DNA from: Geobacter sp.
Lineage (GTDB): Bacteria > Desulfobacterota > Desulfuromonadia > Geobacterales > DSM-12255
DNA length: 64,000 bases
Direction of reading: 5' to 3'
Assembly: GCA_009886125.1 (NCBI GenBank)
Contig: VFJK01000166.1
Location: 21,446 to 85,445, forward strand
Shown here: positions 9,460 through 18,526 of the stretch, one piece after another
How the letters are laid out: each line of letters begins with the position of its first letter
How positions within the stretch are numbered: the stretch's first letter is position 1
Translations under genes and position numbers: made by a program
Notes under the pieces: model-generated
Database searches by the model: none
Told to the model about the DNA's origin: nothing
What the model saw: only the letters and a program-made list of their open reading frames with translations

Positions 9460-9560
9460 GATTTCGCCCCCTTAGAAGAGATTCAACGGTAAAGTTTTCT
9501 CTTTCTACCAAGGTAAGAGCATCAAACGAGCCAAAACTACAGATATCCCGCCGAAACCGT

Positions 9561-9590
9561 TTGACATTTAACAACTTCTCTTGATATATT
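9561..9590 (+). promoter_or_regulatory. Sigma-70 promoter of the cold-shock gene
   Basis: TTGACA, 18-base spacer, TATATT. The predicted start near 9597 leaves a leader of about 55 bases with AGGAGAAGG before the cold-shock ATG. Confidence 0.65.
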
Positions 9591-9651
9591 CCACATGCCG
9601 TGGATTATCCCGGACATATCAAAACAAGTAACATCAGGAGAAGGTAAGTAA

Positions 9652-9852
9652 ATGGCCAACGGAACAGTAAAATGGTTTAACGACAGCAAGGGTTTTGGTT
9701 TTCTCGAGCAGGAGAGCGGCGATGACGTATTCGTTCACTTTTCCGCAATCGCTGGTGACGGTTTCAAGTCTCTCGCAGAAGGCGACAGAGTAACGTTCGA
9801 CCTCGTGAAGGGGCCAAAAGGTCTTCAGGCTGCCAACGTAACCAGAATCTGA
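9652..9852 (+). CDS. Cold-shock domain protein
   Basis: A 66-aa single cold-shock domain, full length for the CspA family, which binds single-stranded RNA and DNA. RNP1 is seen as SKGFGFLEQ and RNP2 as DVFVHFSAI. It opens [10 protein letters not shown] as family members do. A strong promoter and a strong terminator bracket it, so it is a single-gene transcript. Which paralogue (cold-induced or constitutive) cannot be told from sequence. Confidence 0.95.
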   Translation: MANGTVKWFNDSKGFGFLEQESGDDVFVHFSAIAGDGFKSLAEGDRVTFDLVKGPKGLQAANVTRI

Positions 9853-9874
9853 TTCTGCCATTACGAAAAATGCC

Positions 9875-9906
9875 AAAAAGCCCCGGACCTCTCCGGGGCT
9901 TTTTTT
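9875..9906 (+). terminator. Intrinsic terminator after the cold-shock gene
   Basis: AAAAAGCCCCGG-ACCTCT-CCGGGGCTTTTTTT: a 12-bp stem with a run of Ts, 23 bases past the stop codon. Confidence 0.9.
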
Positions 9907-9993
9907 GTTTTGTGTAACAAAGCCTGCTGATGATGAAAAGCCTCTTGTGTCGGAGACTCAGTTAGCGCTATAGTGAGCATTCACAAGACTAAG

Positions 9994-10031
9994 GGGCTGC
10001 CAGAAAATAATAATTATTCCCTGGCAGGCCC
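9994..10031 (+). repeat. Hairpin just upstream of the PATAN gene
   Basis: GGGCTGCCAG pairs with CTGGCAGGCCC (one bulged C) around an AT-only loop of 17 bases. It ends about 20 bases before the PATAN start and is not followed by Ts, so it is more likely a leader structure than a terminator. Confidence 0.5.
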
Positions 10032-10052
10032 TAATTGAGAGGTCGGCTTCGA

Positions 10053-11801
10053 ATGTCGTTTGTCGGTGATCTTGAGCACCTCCCCATAGTGGACGTAATT
10101 CAGCTGCTTCACGCCACAAGGAAATCAGGCACTCTCTGCCTTAAGAGTCTGCAGGGAGAGAGTCAGCTTGTTTTCAGTGATGGCTGCATAGTCAGTGCTA
10201 ACCACTCCAACAACAGCGTTCGTATAGGACAGATCCTTGTCCAGATGAACGCTATCTCCCGTGAGACTCTTGATGCTACCCTGTCAGAGCAGAAAACTGC
10301 CGGAGCAGCAAGAGCCCCCCTGATCGCATCACTTATAGAAAGCGGAAAACTGAAGAAAGAAGATGCTTTCAAAGGCCTTGAAACCCTTATTGAACTCACC
10401 ATAGTAGAAGTGCTGACCTGGACGGAAGGAACTTTCGAACTCGATGTCGATGCCACCGTCATTTCCGATGAATACAGATACATTCCTGAGAAACTGAAAC
10501 TTGATCTGAACCTCAATACCCAGAACGTTCTTATGGATGCGCTGCGAATATATGATGAGAAGAAACGTGACGGGACTCTGATGGATGATACTTTCCAGGA
10601 TGAAGAGCCGGAAAGTGAACATTCTCAAGGGATGTCTTCAAGCGATACAATTATATCAATAGACGACCTCGGCCTTGACGTCCTTGATGATCTGGAAAAA
10701 GTCATCCCCGGCTTCTTCACCCCGGTCAAGGTCCACGACCCATCAATGATTCACAGAGAAAAGCTCGGCAGCATATTTGAAGGGATCTCTCCGGATGGCC
10801 AGGAAAAGCTCTTTTCCTACCTCTCACAAGGCCACCAGTCAACTGGCAGTGACACGCCCTCCGGGCCGACCCATGCAATGATCCTGTTTAGTCGCAATGA
10901 ATTCATAAGCCACACGGTAATGACAATCTGCCGGCAGGAAAACTTCTTCACTTTTTCAACAGATGAAGAGGAGAATCTTGAGCATATCATATGCCAGTCT
11001 TTTTCCAGAGACCTGCTGCCGGTCCTTTTGATCGACTCTTCGGATGATGCGCCCGGAGATGGTATGGCTGTAATGACTCAACGAGTTCTGGCCAGCCACC
11101 CTGACCTTATCGTCTATCACCTTACTGATGGATCCGATTTTAACTCGATTATCAACACAATGGATTCCGGTGCAAGAGCCGCAATACCTAAACCGGACAG
11201 AAACAACAGAAACTCATCATTCGTGAATGAAACGATCCGGTTTCTTGATACGATCAAAAGATGCGTAAAAGCATCCTCCTCCTCAGCGGGTAAAGGGTTG
11301 CCAAACCTTTTTATGGACTGCATGGATGAGATAACCGCCCTGAAGGAACTTGAAGAGATTATCACTGTCATTGACCGGTATATCTCATCCGTTCTTGGGC
11401 GTGCAGTCACCTTTACTTTCCGCAAAGCAGAGCTTGCCTGTTGCGCCATTTCCCGTTCAGGGAGTTCACAGCCTCTGGAAATAAATATTCCTGGCGAAGC
11501 TCATTCACCTCTGCATAATGTCATTTCCAGCGGGACAATCTTTTACGGTGAAAGCGAGGACACCCTTCTCAAGGAGAAGCTCTACTCACAGATCGACACG
11601 CCTCTTTCGCATCAGATCCTGATCGCCCCGCTGAAATGCCTCGGGAGAGTCGTTGCTGTAACCTATGCAGACTTCGGCTCCAGGCATCCGGTTGCAGTCC
11701 AGACCGATCTGATAGCGACACTGTTACGGCATGCAGGTTTGGTTTTTGAAAATGCTCTCTACAGGAAAAAATTCGAAAAGATGCTGAATTCGCAGCATTA
11801 A
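10053..11801 (+). CDS. PATAN (DUF4388) domain protein
   Basis: A 582-aa soluble signalling protein. Residues 1-85 (MSFVGDLEHLPIVDVIQLL to about the SRETLDATLSE segment) match the DUF4388/PATAN fold, with the family's GxLxxLPIxDVIQLL start and SGTLCL. The middle is acidic and variable; the rest (about 270-580) may hold a degenerate receiver-like segment followed by a GAF-like end, but neither is certain. PATAN domains mediate protein contacts in two-component and motility networks. I chose ATG 10053 with GAGAGG ten bases upstream, rather than the in-frame TTG 18 bases earlier. The PilT-like ATPase gene follows after 49 bases, suggesting co-expression and a link to type IV pilus control. Confidence 0.85.
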   Translation: MSFVGDLEHLPIVDVIQLLHATRKSGTLCLKSLQGESQLVFSDGCIVSANHSNNSVRIGQILVQMNAISRETLDATLSEQKTAGAARAPLIASLIESGKLKKEDAFKGLETLIELTIVEVLTWTEGTFELDVDATVISDEYRYIPEKLKLDLNLNTQNVLMDALRIYDEKKRDGTLMDDTFQDEEPESEHSQGMSSSDTIISIDDLGLDVLDDLEKVIPGFFTPVKVHDPSMIHREKLGSIFEGISPDGQEKLFSYLSQGHQSTGSDTPSGPTHAMILFSRNEFISHTVMTICRQENFFTFSTDEEENLEHIICQSFSRDLLPVLLIDSSDDAPGDGMAVMTQRVLASHPDLIVYHLTDGSDFNSIINTMDSGARAAIPKPDRNNRNSSFVNETIRFLDTIKRCVKASSSSAGKGLPNLFMDCMDEITALKELEEIITVIDRYISSVLGRAVTFTFRKAELACCAISRSGSSQPLEINIPGEAHSPLHNVISSGTIFYGESEDTLLKEKLYSQIDTPLSHQILIAPLKCLGRVVAVTYADFGSRHPVAVQTDLIATLLRHAGLVFENALYRKKFEKMLNSQH

Positions 11802-11850
11802 TGTTTTACGTGCCTTACAGGCCGACTCTTTTTACAGGGAAGGATCAAAC

Positions 11851-12921
11851 ATGGACTCAAAAATACTGAATCAGATTCTTGAAATCGCTTTTCAGAAGAA
11901 AGTTTCGGACCTTCATTTCGAAGTCGACAACCCCCCTTTCTTCAGAGGCAGAGGGCAATTGATCCGCTCAAAACTTCCAAACCTGACTCCAAAAGATACA
12001 GAGTTCATAGCCTCAACGGTTCTTGAGCATAACAACAGGAAGCTCAGCAACGACATGAAGGAGATTGATGCCTCATACTCACTCCCTACCGGTGGGCGTT
12101 TCCGTGTGAGCATCTTCCGTCAACGCAGCAACTACGGGATTATCATGAGAGTCATCCCTCCTCATATCGGCACCCTGCAGGAGCTCAACCTGCCTGCGGT
12201 CCTTTCCGAGATTGTAAAAGCTCCGAACGGGTTGATCCTTGTGACCGGCCCCACAGGCAACGGCAAGTCGACAACCCTGGCCTCGATGATACGTCTTTTG
12301 AATGAAAGCCAGACTTACAACATCATTACCATCGAAGACCCGATCGAATTCCTCTTCTCATCGCAAAAAAGCTGTATCATCCAGCGGGAAGTAGGAATAG
12401 ACACCGAAGACTTCAACGCTGCACTCAAAGCGTCTCTCCGGATGGATCCAGACGTAATAATGGTCGGCGAGATGCGTGACAAGGAGACCATCGATTCATG
12501 CATAAAAGCAGCAGAAACAGGACACCTTGTCTTCTCAACCCTTCACACCCAGAGTGCTGTCTCCACCATAAACAGGCTTTTAGGCAACTTCCCGCCTGAA
12601 TCGCAGGAGATCATCCGCCAGCGCCTTGCCGATATTCTTGTGGCGATTGTCTCTTTAAGGCTGATCAAGGACAGGACCGGAGAGAATATCTTCCCGGTCG
12701 TTGAGATCATGAGGTCGACTACGACAATCCAGGCCTGCATCCGCGAAGGGCGGATGGATGAGATCGAGAAACACATAGAAAACGGGCAGTCACTCTATCA
12801 GATGCAGACTCTTGACCAGCACCTGCTACAGCTTTACAAACAAGAGATCATATCCATGGAGGATGCCAAGAGACTTTCGCACTCCACAGATCTTGAACGA
12901 AAACTCATGTACGATAACTGA
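11851..12921 (+). CDS. PilT-like type IV pilus retraction ATPase
   Basis: A 356-aa hexameric secretion-type ATPase. Walker A GPTGNGKST is at 133-141, the Asp box at IITIEDPIEF (158-167), Walker B in DVIMVGEMRD (201-210) and the His box in GHLVFSTLHTQ. Members of the PilT/PilU group power pilus disassembly at the inner membrane. The His box and length fit PilT, but PilU-like paralogues have the same signature and Geobacter species carry several. It is preceded by a PATAN gene and followed by a small membrane protein and a predicted outer-membrane protein, an unusual context that argues for a specialised paralogue. Ribosome site CAGGGAAGG. Confidence 0.9.
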   Translation: MDSKILNQILEIAFQKKVSDLHFEVDNPPFFRGRGQLIRSKLPNLTPKDTEFIASTVLEHNNRKLSNDMKEIDASYSLPTGGRFRVSIFRQRSNYGIIMRVIPPHIGTLQELNLPAVLSEIVKAPNGLILVTGPTGNGKSTTLASMIRLLNESQTYNIITIEDPIEFLFSSQKSCIIQREVGIDTEDFNAALKASLRMDPDVIMVGEMRDKETIDSCIKAAETGHLVFSTLHTQSAVSTINRLLGNFPPESQEIIRQRLADILVAIVSLRLIKDRTGENIFPVVEIMRSTTTIQACIREGRMDEIEKHIENGQSLYQMQTLDQHLLQLYKQEIISMEDAKRLSHSTDLERKLMYDN

Positions 12922-12932
12922 CCGTTTTCATC

Positions 12933-13094
12933 ATGAAAAAACCGCTGGCACTTTTCATCATATGCTTCACTCTCTGCCTGATTGCATTCGCGACCTGGCA
13001 GCTCTTCAAAGGCAATCTGGAAGCGGCATTCATGCCGCTTCCTTTTCTTCTTATCATCTATTTTTTCCTGAAATCATCTGACAGACAGGATTGA
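12933..13094 (+). CDS. Small two-helix membrane protein
   Basis: A 53-aa open frame (MKKPLALFIICFTLCLIAFA start) with two hydrophobic segments, about 4-22 and 34-47, and a charged C-terminus SSDRQD. It starts 12 bases after the PilT-like gene and ends 4 bases before the next gene, and codon use looks like its neighbours, which supports a real gene. No strong ribosome site is seen, so translation may be coupled to the upstream stop. Function unknown. Confidence 0.65.
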   Translation: MKKPLALFIICFTLCLIAFATWQLFKGNLEAAFMPLPFLLIIYFFLKSSDRQD

Positions 13095-13098
13095 CAGT

Positions 13099-14043
13099 AT
13101 GAGAATCAGACTTTTTCTGTCGTCGTTTCTCATCCTGACCATCTTCCCCCTCATCGGACTGTGTGACAGTGAGATACCGTCAGACAAAACAGGCTCATCT
13201 CAAAAAGCCCCGATCGAGCTTAATTACGAGCTGGACCAATACTATTCGAATCTCGGTCTGCATATCCCCCTTACAGACAAAGCAATCCCTGACGTTGGCG
13301 AATCTGATGAGATAGCAGTTTATAAAGGGCTGTTTCTGAACTCTCTTACCCCCCGCTTTATGCTTCTGGAAGCAAGCATCTTCCCTATGCCGATCCTCGG
13401 TACTTACATTAAGACAAATCACCGTGAGTTTTATGACAGCATGGGATACGGCGGAGACCTTAATTTAATTACTTCAGTTACCGCTGGTTTTCAAGAACCC
13501 TACTCCTTATCACTTTTTTTCGGAGATGTTGTTACCTTCGTAAAGCCTGGAGAGCTCCGCTCCGGGTCGAACAAAGGGTATATGGGTTATCTTTTCACCA
13601 TTGCTGACCAGCACATCAAGGAGAATCTCCTTATCAATGACAAATCCCTTGAGATTGAATGGAAATTAAAAGGGGAACGGAATTTCACTGACGAAAAACT
13701 GAGCTGGAGTTTCAGGATAGGCTCAAAACTGCATGAGAATAAAGATATCACCGACACTGTCTATCTGGGGCTGAAGCGGAGCAATCTCGATTTTAACTAT
13801 TCAGCACTATCCTGGCTGAAAAACAGCAGTTTCGACTTCAGATGGGATTTCGGGCTGAAAGACGGGGATATCATCAAGCAGGAGTATATAATCGGAAAAA
13901 AACTTCCACTGAAGGATTATATGTTTGCGTTGAAAATGGATGTCGGGATGATATGGGAGAGTTTAAAGAGTTATACAGGAACACTGAGGGACAGAGACCG
14001 CGATAATTTCACTATTGTGTTCAGGCCGAATATCCAGTTCTGA
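13099..14043 (+). CDS. Predicted outer-membrane beta-barrel protein
   Basis: A 314-aa protein with a signal peptide (1-22, ending GLCDS) and a mature part of alternating strands that ends IVFRPNIQF, a terminal phenylalanine typical of BAM-inserted barrels. No family recognised. It follows the 53-aa membrane protein by 4 bases, so PATAN, PilT-like ATPase, small membrane protein and barrel are probably one transcript. It is convergent with the MshEN-receiver gene (6-base gap). A role in the outer-membrane part of a pilus or export function is possible but only inferred. Confidence 0.75.
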   Translation: MRIRLFLSSFLILTIFPLIGLCDSEIPSDKTGSSQKAPIELNYELDQYYSNLGLHIPLTDKAIPDVGESDEIAVYKGLFLNSLTPRFMLLEASIFPMPILGTYIKTNHREFYDSMGYGGDLNLITSVTAGFQEPYSLSLFFGDVVTFVKPGELRSGSNKGYMGYLFTIADQHIKENLLINDKSLEIEWKLKGERNFTDEKLSWSFRIGSKLHENKDITDTVYLGLKRSNLDFNYSALSWLKNSSFDFRWDFGLKDGDIIKQEYIIGKKLPLKDYMFALKMDVGMIWESLKSYTGTLRDRDRDNFTIVFRPNIQF

Positions 14044-14049
14044 GAAAAC

Positions 14050-14886
14050 TCATTTCTTCATTGCATCTATTAACTCAAGGGCATGCTTTACCCTGGATAC
14101 TATCCTTATCGGTTGTACCGGCTTTGAGATAAAATCAAGGAAACCTGCTTCAAAGGCACGTTGTTCGTCCTCACTGCTGGCCTTGGACGTAAGGAGAATC
14201 ATCGGTATCTGAGCGGTCGCAGGATTTGCACGAAGGGCGCGAATGAGGGCGAACCCGTCCATCCGTGGCATTACCGAATCACAGATAATCAGATCAGGTT
14301 TTTCGGTAAGAGCCATTTTGAGCCCTTCCACCCCGTCCTGCCCGACACTGACTTCGTATCCTTCCTTTTTCAGAGCCACTTCGATAATGGTGGCAATCGG
14401 CTGGGAGTCATCCACCACCAGGATTTTGCGTTTATCGGAAACAATCTCTGCATTCCGCAGATAATGTTTTTTTATAGCCGCCAGGATATCCTGACGGGTT
14501 GAAAGGACCGGCATTATTTTCAATCCGGTTTTTTTGCCAAGAAATTCAAGTGTATCTTTGTCAAAGGGGTCGTTTATGGCAATGGCAAGCATTCCATTCT
14601 GGATCTTCAGCGGGAAGATCGTCCGCTGCACTGCCATATCCACATGTACCAGATCCAGCAGATCACCGGAAAAGGAGTACCCGGCGAACTCCTTGGCAAT
14701 CTTGAACTCGAACTGCTTGGCAAGGGTATCAACCAGTTCACTCTCATTGATGACACCCATCTCCTCAAGGATAATCCCCAGTCGTTTTCCACTCCCCTTC
14801 TGACGCTCAAGCGCTCTTTCAAGAGTCTTGAGAGAGATGATTCCGGATTCAAGAAGGATCGAACCAAGCTGTTTTTTCTGTTCCAT
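14050..14886 (-). CDS. MshEN (GspE N-terminal)-receiver protein, probable c-di-GMP effector
   Basis: A 278-aa protein. Residues 1-62 carry two copies of the MshEN-type pattern (LGSILLESGIIS...LERQ and RLGIILEEMGVIN...LAKQ), known in MshE and related ATPases to bind c-di-GMP. The rest of the GspE/PilB N-domain runs to about 150. A receiver domain follows from about 158 with the acidic pair VVDDS, acceptor Asp in LIICDSVMPRMDG and the KP motif near FISKPV. There is no ATPase domain, so this is a stand-alone regulator joining c-di-GMP and phosphorylation inputs. It lies tail-to-tail with the PilT-like operon and upstream of a divergent chemoreceptor, which suggests a part in pilus motility control. 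Ribosome site GGAGAAGGCG. Confidence 0.85.
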   Translation of the reverse strand: MEQKKQLGSILLESGIISLKTLERALERQKGSGKRLGIILEEMGVINESELVDTLAKQFEFKIAKEFAGYSFSGDLLDLVHVDMAVQRTIFPLKIQNGMLAIAINDPFDKDTLEFLGKKTGLKIMPVLSTRQDILAAIKKHYLRNAEIVSDKRKILVVDDSQPIATIIEVALKKEGYEVSVGQDGVEGLKMALTEKPDLIICDSVMPRMDGFALIRALRANPATAQIPMILLTSKASSEDEQRAFEAGFLDFISKPVQPIRIVSRVKHALELIDAMKK

Positions 14887-15135
14887 CGCCTTCTCCTGAA
14901 TAACAACCTGATTTAATCATTACCATATTTATTGCGTGAAGACCACTTTTCCAACATGCTCCAGTCCAATAACCAGAGCGACAAAATCGGAATTTTATTA
15001 AAGGTCTTTTACCGGGCAGCTTATTCATGGACACAAGGTATCAAGTATATACAGCAGCATGGAATATAACGCTATTTTATTTACTTCAACCCCGTTTTTT
15101 GTTAAACTGTTTTCTCATGAAAGGCAGGAGGCAGT

Positions 15136-17370
15136 ATGACCAGAAAGCTCTCAGTAAAAATTGCCGGAATACTCATAATCGTCATGATTGTTATCATGTC
15201 GGCATTCACCGTGTATTTTGTGAGGTGGAGAAGTGAGCATATGTATTCAGAGATACTTGCCAAGGGGAGAATATTGGCAATCTCTGGTGCCGCCAGCATG
15301 GAGAGAGTCCTGACAGAGGCAGTCACTGATAACAAGTTGACTATGGATGAGATTTTCGACACCAACTACAAAGAGATTCCCGGCAGTGCTCCGTCGAAAT
15401 ATACGACCAGATACGACTCGTACCTTGACAGGATGATCCCGCAGATTGAAGACGCCTTTCTTAAAGATGAACAGGTCTCATTTGCAGCCCTTGTCGACCG
15501 GAATGCCTATCTGCCGTCGCACAATACGAAATTCTCGATGCCCCAGACAGGCGACCTCGAAAAGGACAGGGCTTTCAGCAAATCAAAGCGGATATATAAT
15601 GATCAGGTTGGACTCACTGCAGCAAAAAACACTCTTGAGTTCATCAAACAGGATCACCGCCAGGATACTGGTGAGAAGATGTGGGATATCTCCGCTCCGG
15701 TATATGTAAAGGGCAAGCATTGGGGAGCTTTTCGGATCGGTTTCTCGATGGCTACGACCGAAGCAAATATAGCCAAGCTCAGATCCCACATCTTACTTGC
15801 CATGCTCCTCATGCTCATAATTTCATCACTCACCATAATTGCAGTGGTAACCCTTATGATACGGCCTCTTCATATCCTTACCGAGGCCGCGAAAAACATT
15901 GCAAACGGTCAACTTGGAGAAGATATCCCGATTATCAGCAATGATGAGATCGGCACCGTCTCTGCTGCTTTCAACCGCATGACTTCGACAATTGTAAAGA
16001 GCCTGAAATCAGAAATTGAAAAGAGTAAACGTCTTTTTGCAACGATGAAAGATGCGGTCTTCCAGCTCGCAGAGTCATCAGCCAGACTGACGGCGGTGAG
16101 CGTTCAGCAGTCGTCATCTGCAACACAGCAGGCAGCATCGGTACAGGAACTGACTGCCACAGCTGAGCAGGTCGCAATTACTGCACGACAGATAATGGAT
16201 AACGCCGGCCTTGTCGTTACCTTTGCAGAGGATGCAAGCAACACCTGTCAATCCGGCTCCAAAGATGTCGGAGCTGCAATTACCGGGATGGACGCTCTCA
16301 GAGAGCAGGTCAAGCAGATAGCCGGGAGTATGCTCCGACTTGGGGAAGACAGCCAACGGATCGGCGGGATAATAGAGATAATAGATGAAATCAGCGATCA
16401 GACCAACTTACTGGCGCTCAATGCTGCGATAGAATCTGCAGGAGCAGGCGAACATGGTAAACGGTTTGCGGTGGTGGCGAAAGAGGTGAGACGCCTTGCT
16501 GAAAGGACAGTAGATGCCACCCGGCAGATAAGGGAGCTCATCACCGAGATACGAAAGACGACCAATTGCACTATTATGCTTACTGAAGATGGGACAAAGG
16601 GGGTCGATGAGGCAGGCAGACTCGTAGACAAGGTAGATCGTTCTTTCACACGCCTGATGAAAGTGGTCGATGAAACTGCTCAGGCAGCACGAGAGATTAC
16701 CTTTTCCACAAAACAACAGACCAGCGCTTGCCAACAGATAGCAGCAACAATGAATGAAGTCAGGGACGTGGCTCAACAGGTCGCGGACGGGACTCTCGAA
16801 ACAGAACGGGCTGTGATCGATATAAATGACATTTCTGAACGGCTCAGATTTCTCATCGAAGAAGAGATTCAGTCAAAAGGACGCAAAAACGCAGTTGAAG
16901 GGGCGGCATCAATATCAGGTATTCTCGCAGATGCACTCAGGAGCGGACAACTTACACGCGCACAACTGTTCGACACAAACTACATCCCCATCCCGGAGAC
17001 GACTCCACAGAAATACAGGACAGCGTATGATTCATTTACCGATATGAGTATCCAGACGCCACTCGACCAGTTCCTCATGGATGATGACCAGGTGGTTTTC
17101 GCAGTCCTGGTGGACAAGAACGGCTACCTCCCGACCCACAATACCAGATACAGCAATCCCCTGACCGGCGATCCGGAAAAAGACAAAATGGGCAACCGGA
17201 CAAAAAGGCTGTTCAACGATCCGGTCGGGCTCGCTGCAGCCCAAAACCTTGAAGAGATACTTGTACAGGCCTACAACAGGGATACCGGGGAGAAAATGTG
17301 GGATATTTCATCGCCTGTCTATCTTGATGGAGAGCACTGGGGAGCATTCAGGGTCGGATACTCGATGTAA
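15136..17370 (+). CDS. Methyl-accepting chemotaxis protein with duplicated sensor domain
   Basis: A 744-aa chemoreceptor. First membrane segment 8-28; periplasmic sensor about 34-210; second segment about 216-240; HAMP about 241-295; signalling domain about 300-575 with tip [14 protein letters not shown] near residue 420. The C-terminus is odd: about 583-744 repeats the N-terminal sensor. Shared landmarks are LFDTNY/IFDTNY, YDSxxD, NGYLPTHNTRYS versus NAYLPSHNTKFS, DTGEKMWDIS in both, and GEHWGAFRVGYSM versus GKHWGAFRIGFSM. The second copy has no further membrane segment, so it should be cytoplasmic. No CheR-docking pentapeptide is seen. Ribosome site GGCAGGAGGCAG. The ligand is unknown. Confidence 0.9.
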   Translation: MTRKLSVKIAGILIIVMIVIMSAFTVYFVRWRSEHMYSEILAKGRILAISGAASMERVLTEAVTDNKLTMDEIFDTNYKEIPGSAPSKYTTRYDSYLDRMIPQIEDAFLKDEQVSFAALVDRNAYLPSHNTKFSMPQTGDLEKDRAFSKSKRIYNDQVGLTAAKNTLEFIKQDHRQDTGEKMWDISAPVYVKGKHWGAFRIGFSMATTEANIAKLRSHILLAMLLMLIISSLTIIAVVTLMIRPLHILTEAAKNIANGQLGEDIPIISNDEIGTVSAAFNRMTSTIVKSLKSEIEKSKRLFATMKDAVFQLAESSARLTAVSVQQSSSATQQAASVQELTATAEQVAITARQIMDNAGLVVTFAEDASNTCQSGSKDVGAAITGMDALREQVKQIAGSMLRLGEDSQRIGGIIEIIDEISDQTNLLALNAAIESAGAGEHGKRFAVVAKEVRRLAERTVDATRQIRELITEIRKTTNCTIMLTEDGTKGVDEAGRLVDKVDRSFTRLMKVVDETAQAAREITFSTKQQTSACQQIAATMNEVRDVAQQVADGTLETERAVIDINDISERLRFLIEEEIQSKGRKNAVEGAASISGILADALRSGQLTRAQLFDTNYIPIPETTPQKYRTAYDSFTDMSIQTPLDQFLMDDDQVVFAVLVDKNGYLPTHNTRYSNPLTGDPEKDKMGNRTKRLFNDPVGLAAAQNLEEILVQAYNRDTGEKMWDISSPVYLDGEHWGAFRVGYSM

Positions 17371-17432
17371 ACGCGCCTTGCCCATCAGGAGCCCAGTACC
17401 ATGGAACATCTAAAACCAACCCCCCTCAATCC

Positions 17433-17503
17433 CCCTTTATGCCCCAGAGGGTACTTGACAGGGGGGAAGCCTTTAAGCCTCCCTTTATGCCCCAGAGGGT
17501 ACT
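17433..17503. repeat. Direct repeats in an intergenic GC-run element
   Basis: CCCTTTATGCCCCAGAGGGT plus ACT occurs at 17433-17455 and again at 17481-17503, period 48. Flanking ACCAACCCCCCTCAATCCCCC and, reversed, GGGGAGGTTTGGAGGGGTTTGG give it an inverted-repeat outline from about 17415 to 17542. It looks like a dispersed intergenic repeat (REP/MITE-like) rather than a gene. Confidence 0.6.
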
Positions 17504-17556
17504 GTCAAGGGGAGGTTTGGAGGGGTTTGGTGCGAAAGAATAAGAGTTACAAGGTA

Positions 17557-18405
17557 CTAGCGCAGTGAACGGTTTGCCCCCTGCGTGATGCCGTAATGAA
17601 AAAAGGCAATCAGATTGAACGTCTCCTTCTCATACCCTTTCGGGAAAGAGCCTATTGGTCCAATTTTTTCCAGAGTCCTTATTACCTCCTTATCAAGAAT
17701 CTTGCTCCCTGAGCTCTGAAGGACCTCACTTCCCACTATCTCTCCACGTCGGTTGAACGTTATCTTTACCGGGGTGACCCCTTCGATTCCCATCTTTGCT
17801 GCTTCTTGCGGATATCTCCAGACACCGTACACTGCCGTTTCAAAGCGCCTCAGAAAAGAGCCGAAAAGTATGTCATCAGTATTCAGGAACTTGGTCTCTC
17901 CATCCACCACTTCCGGTCCGTATTTTTTACGATACAGATCCTCAAGGCGTGCCATCTTTTCTGCACCCGGATAAAAACTGGCAATTGAAGAAGGTTGAGC
18001 ACGCTCTTTTTTCCTGAAAAGCTCTTCTTTTGGAAGCTGTTCACGGCCGGAAGAGTCGAACTGTTGAGATGGCTTTGTCATTGAGTCTGAAAGCGATCGG
18101 GAAGGTCTCAGTACCGGCTGCTTGAAACTTGAATCCCCTCTGGGCAGCTTCTCGACAAAAGCGTCGCCTTTTGGTGCGACCTCTCTTTCAACTCGCTGCC
18201 TGCTTTCTGAAAGCCTGTCAACCGGAGGAAGATCTGCTTCCGGGGCCGGAAGTGCCGGGATACCAGCAAGATCGACCATAAAAGGTTCGCTGGAAGGCTT
18301 GATCTCATCCCGAAGGTTCACCATAACGACGAGTACCGCTACGTGAACAGCAATTGAGATGAGAATGAGGTAAAGTAATTTTTTTTCAATGACGGTATCT
18401 GACAT
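17557..18405 (-). CDS. TonB-family energy transducer
   Basis: A 282-aa protein with one N-terminal membrane anchor (about 10-32), a Pro/Arg/Ser-rich periplasmic linker, and a TonB C-terminal domain from about 195 (VYGVWRYPQEAAKMGIEG, then VKITFNRRGEIVG and LDKEVIRTL). TonB proteins pass proton-motive energy from ExbB/ExbD to outer-membrane receptors. No exbB/exbD lies in the window, so partner and receptor are unknown. ATG 18405 with AAGGCAG upstream is preferred to the TTG one codon earlier. It is alone on its strand between two plus-strand genes. Confidence 0.8.
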   Translation of the reverse strand: MSDTVIEKKLLYLILISIAVHVAVLVVMVNLRDEIKPSSEPFMVDLAGIPALPAPEADLPPVDRLSESRQRVEREVAPKGDAFVEKLPRGDSSFKQPVLRPSRSLSDSMTKPSQQFDSSGREQLPKEELFRKKERAQPSSIASFYPGAEKMARLEDLYRKKYGPEVVDGETKFLNTDDILFGSFLRRFETAVYGVWRYPQEAAKMGIEGVTPVKITFNRRGEIVGSEVLQSSGSKILDKEVIRTLEKIGPIGSFPKGYEKETFNLIAFFHYGITQGANRSLR

Positions 18406-18526
18406 CAACTGCCTTGCATAGATTCAGTTTATCTGTATATTTTACGGGCTACGGAAGTTAAAAGCAACCTTGCACTGGCACTATTATCCCTGTCAGTGAG
18501 GCAATAATTTAATCCGGGAGACTTAC

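Noticed and set aside
17433..17503. Attachment site duplication
   Set aside because: The direct repeats are 48 bases apart with nothing between them and no integrase nearby.
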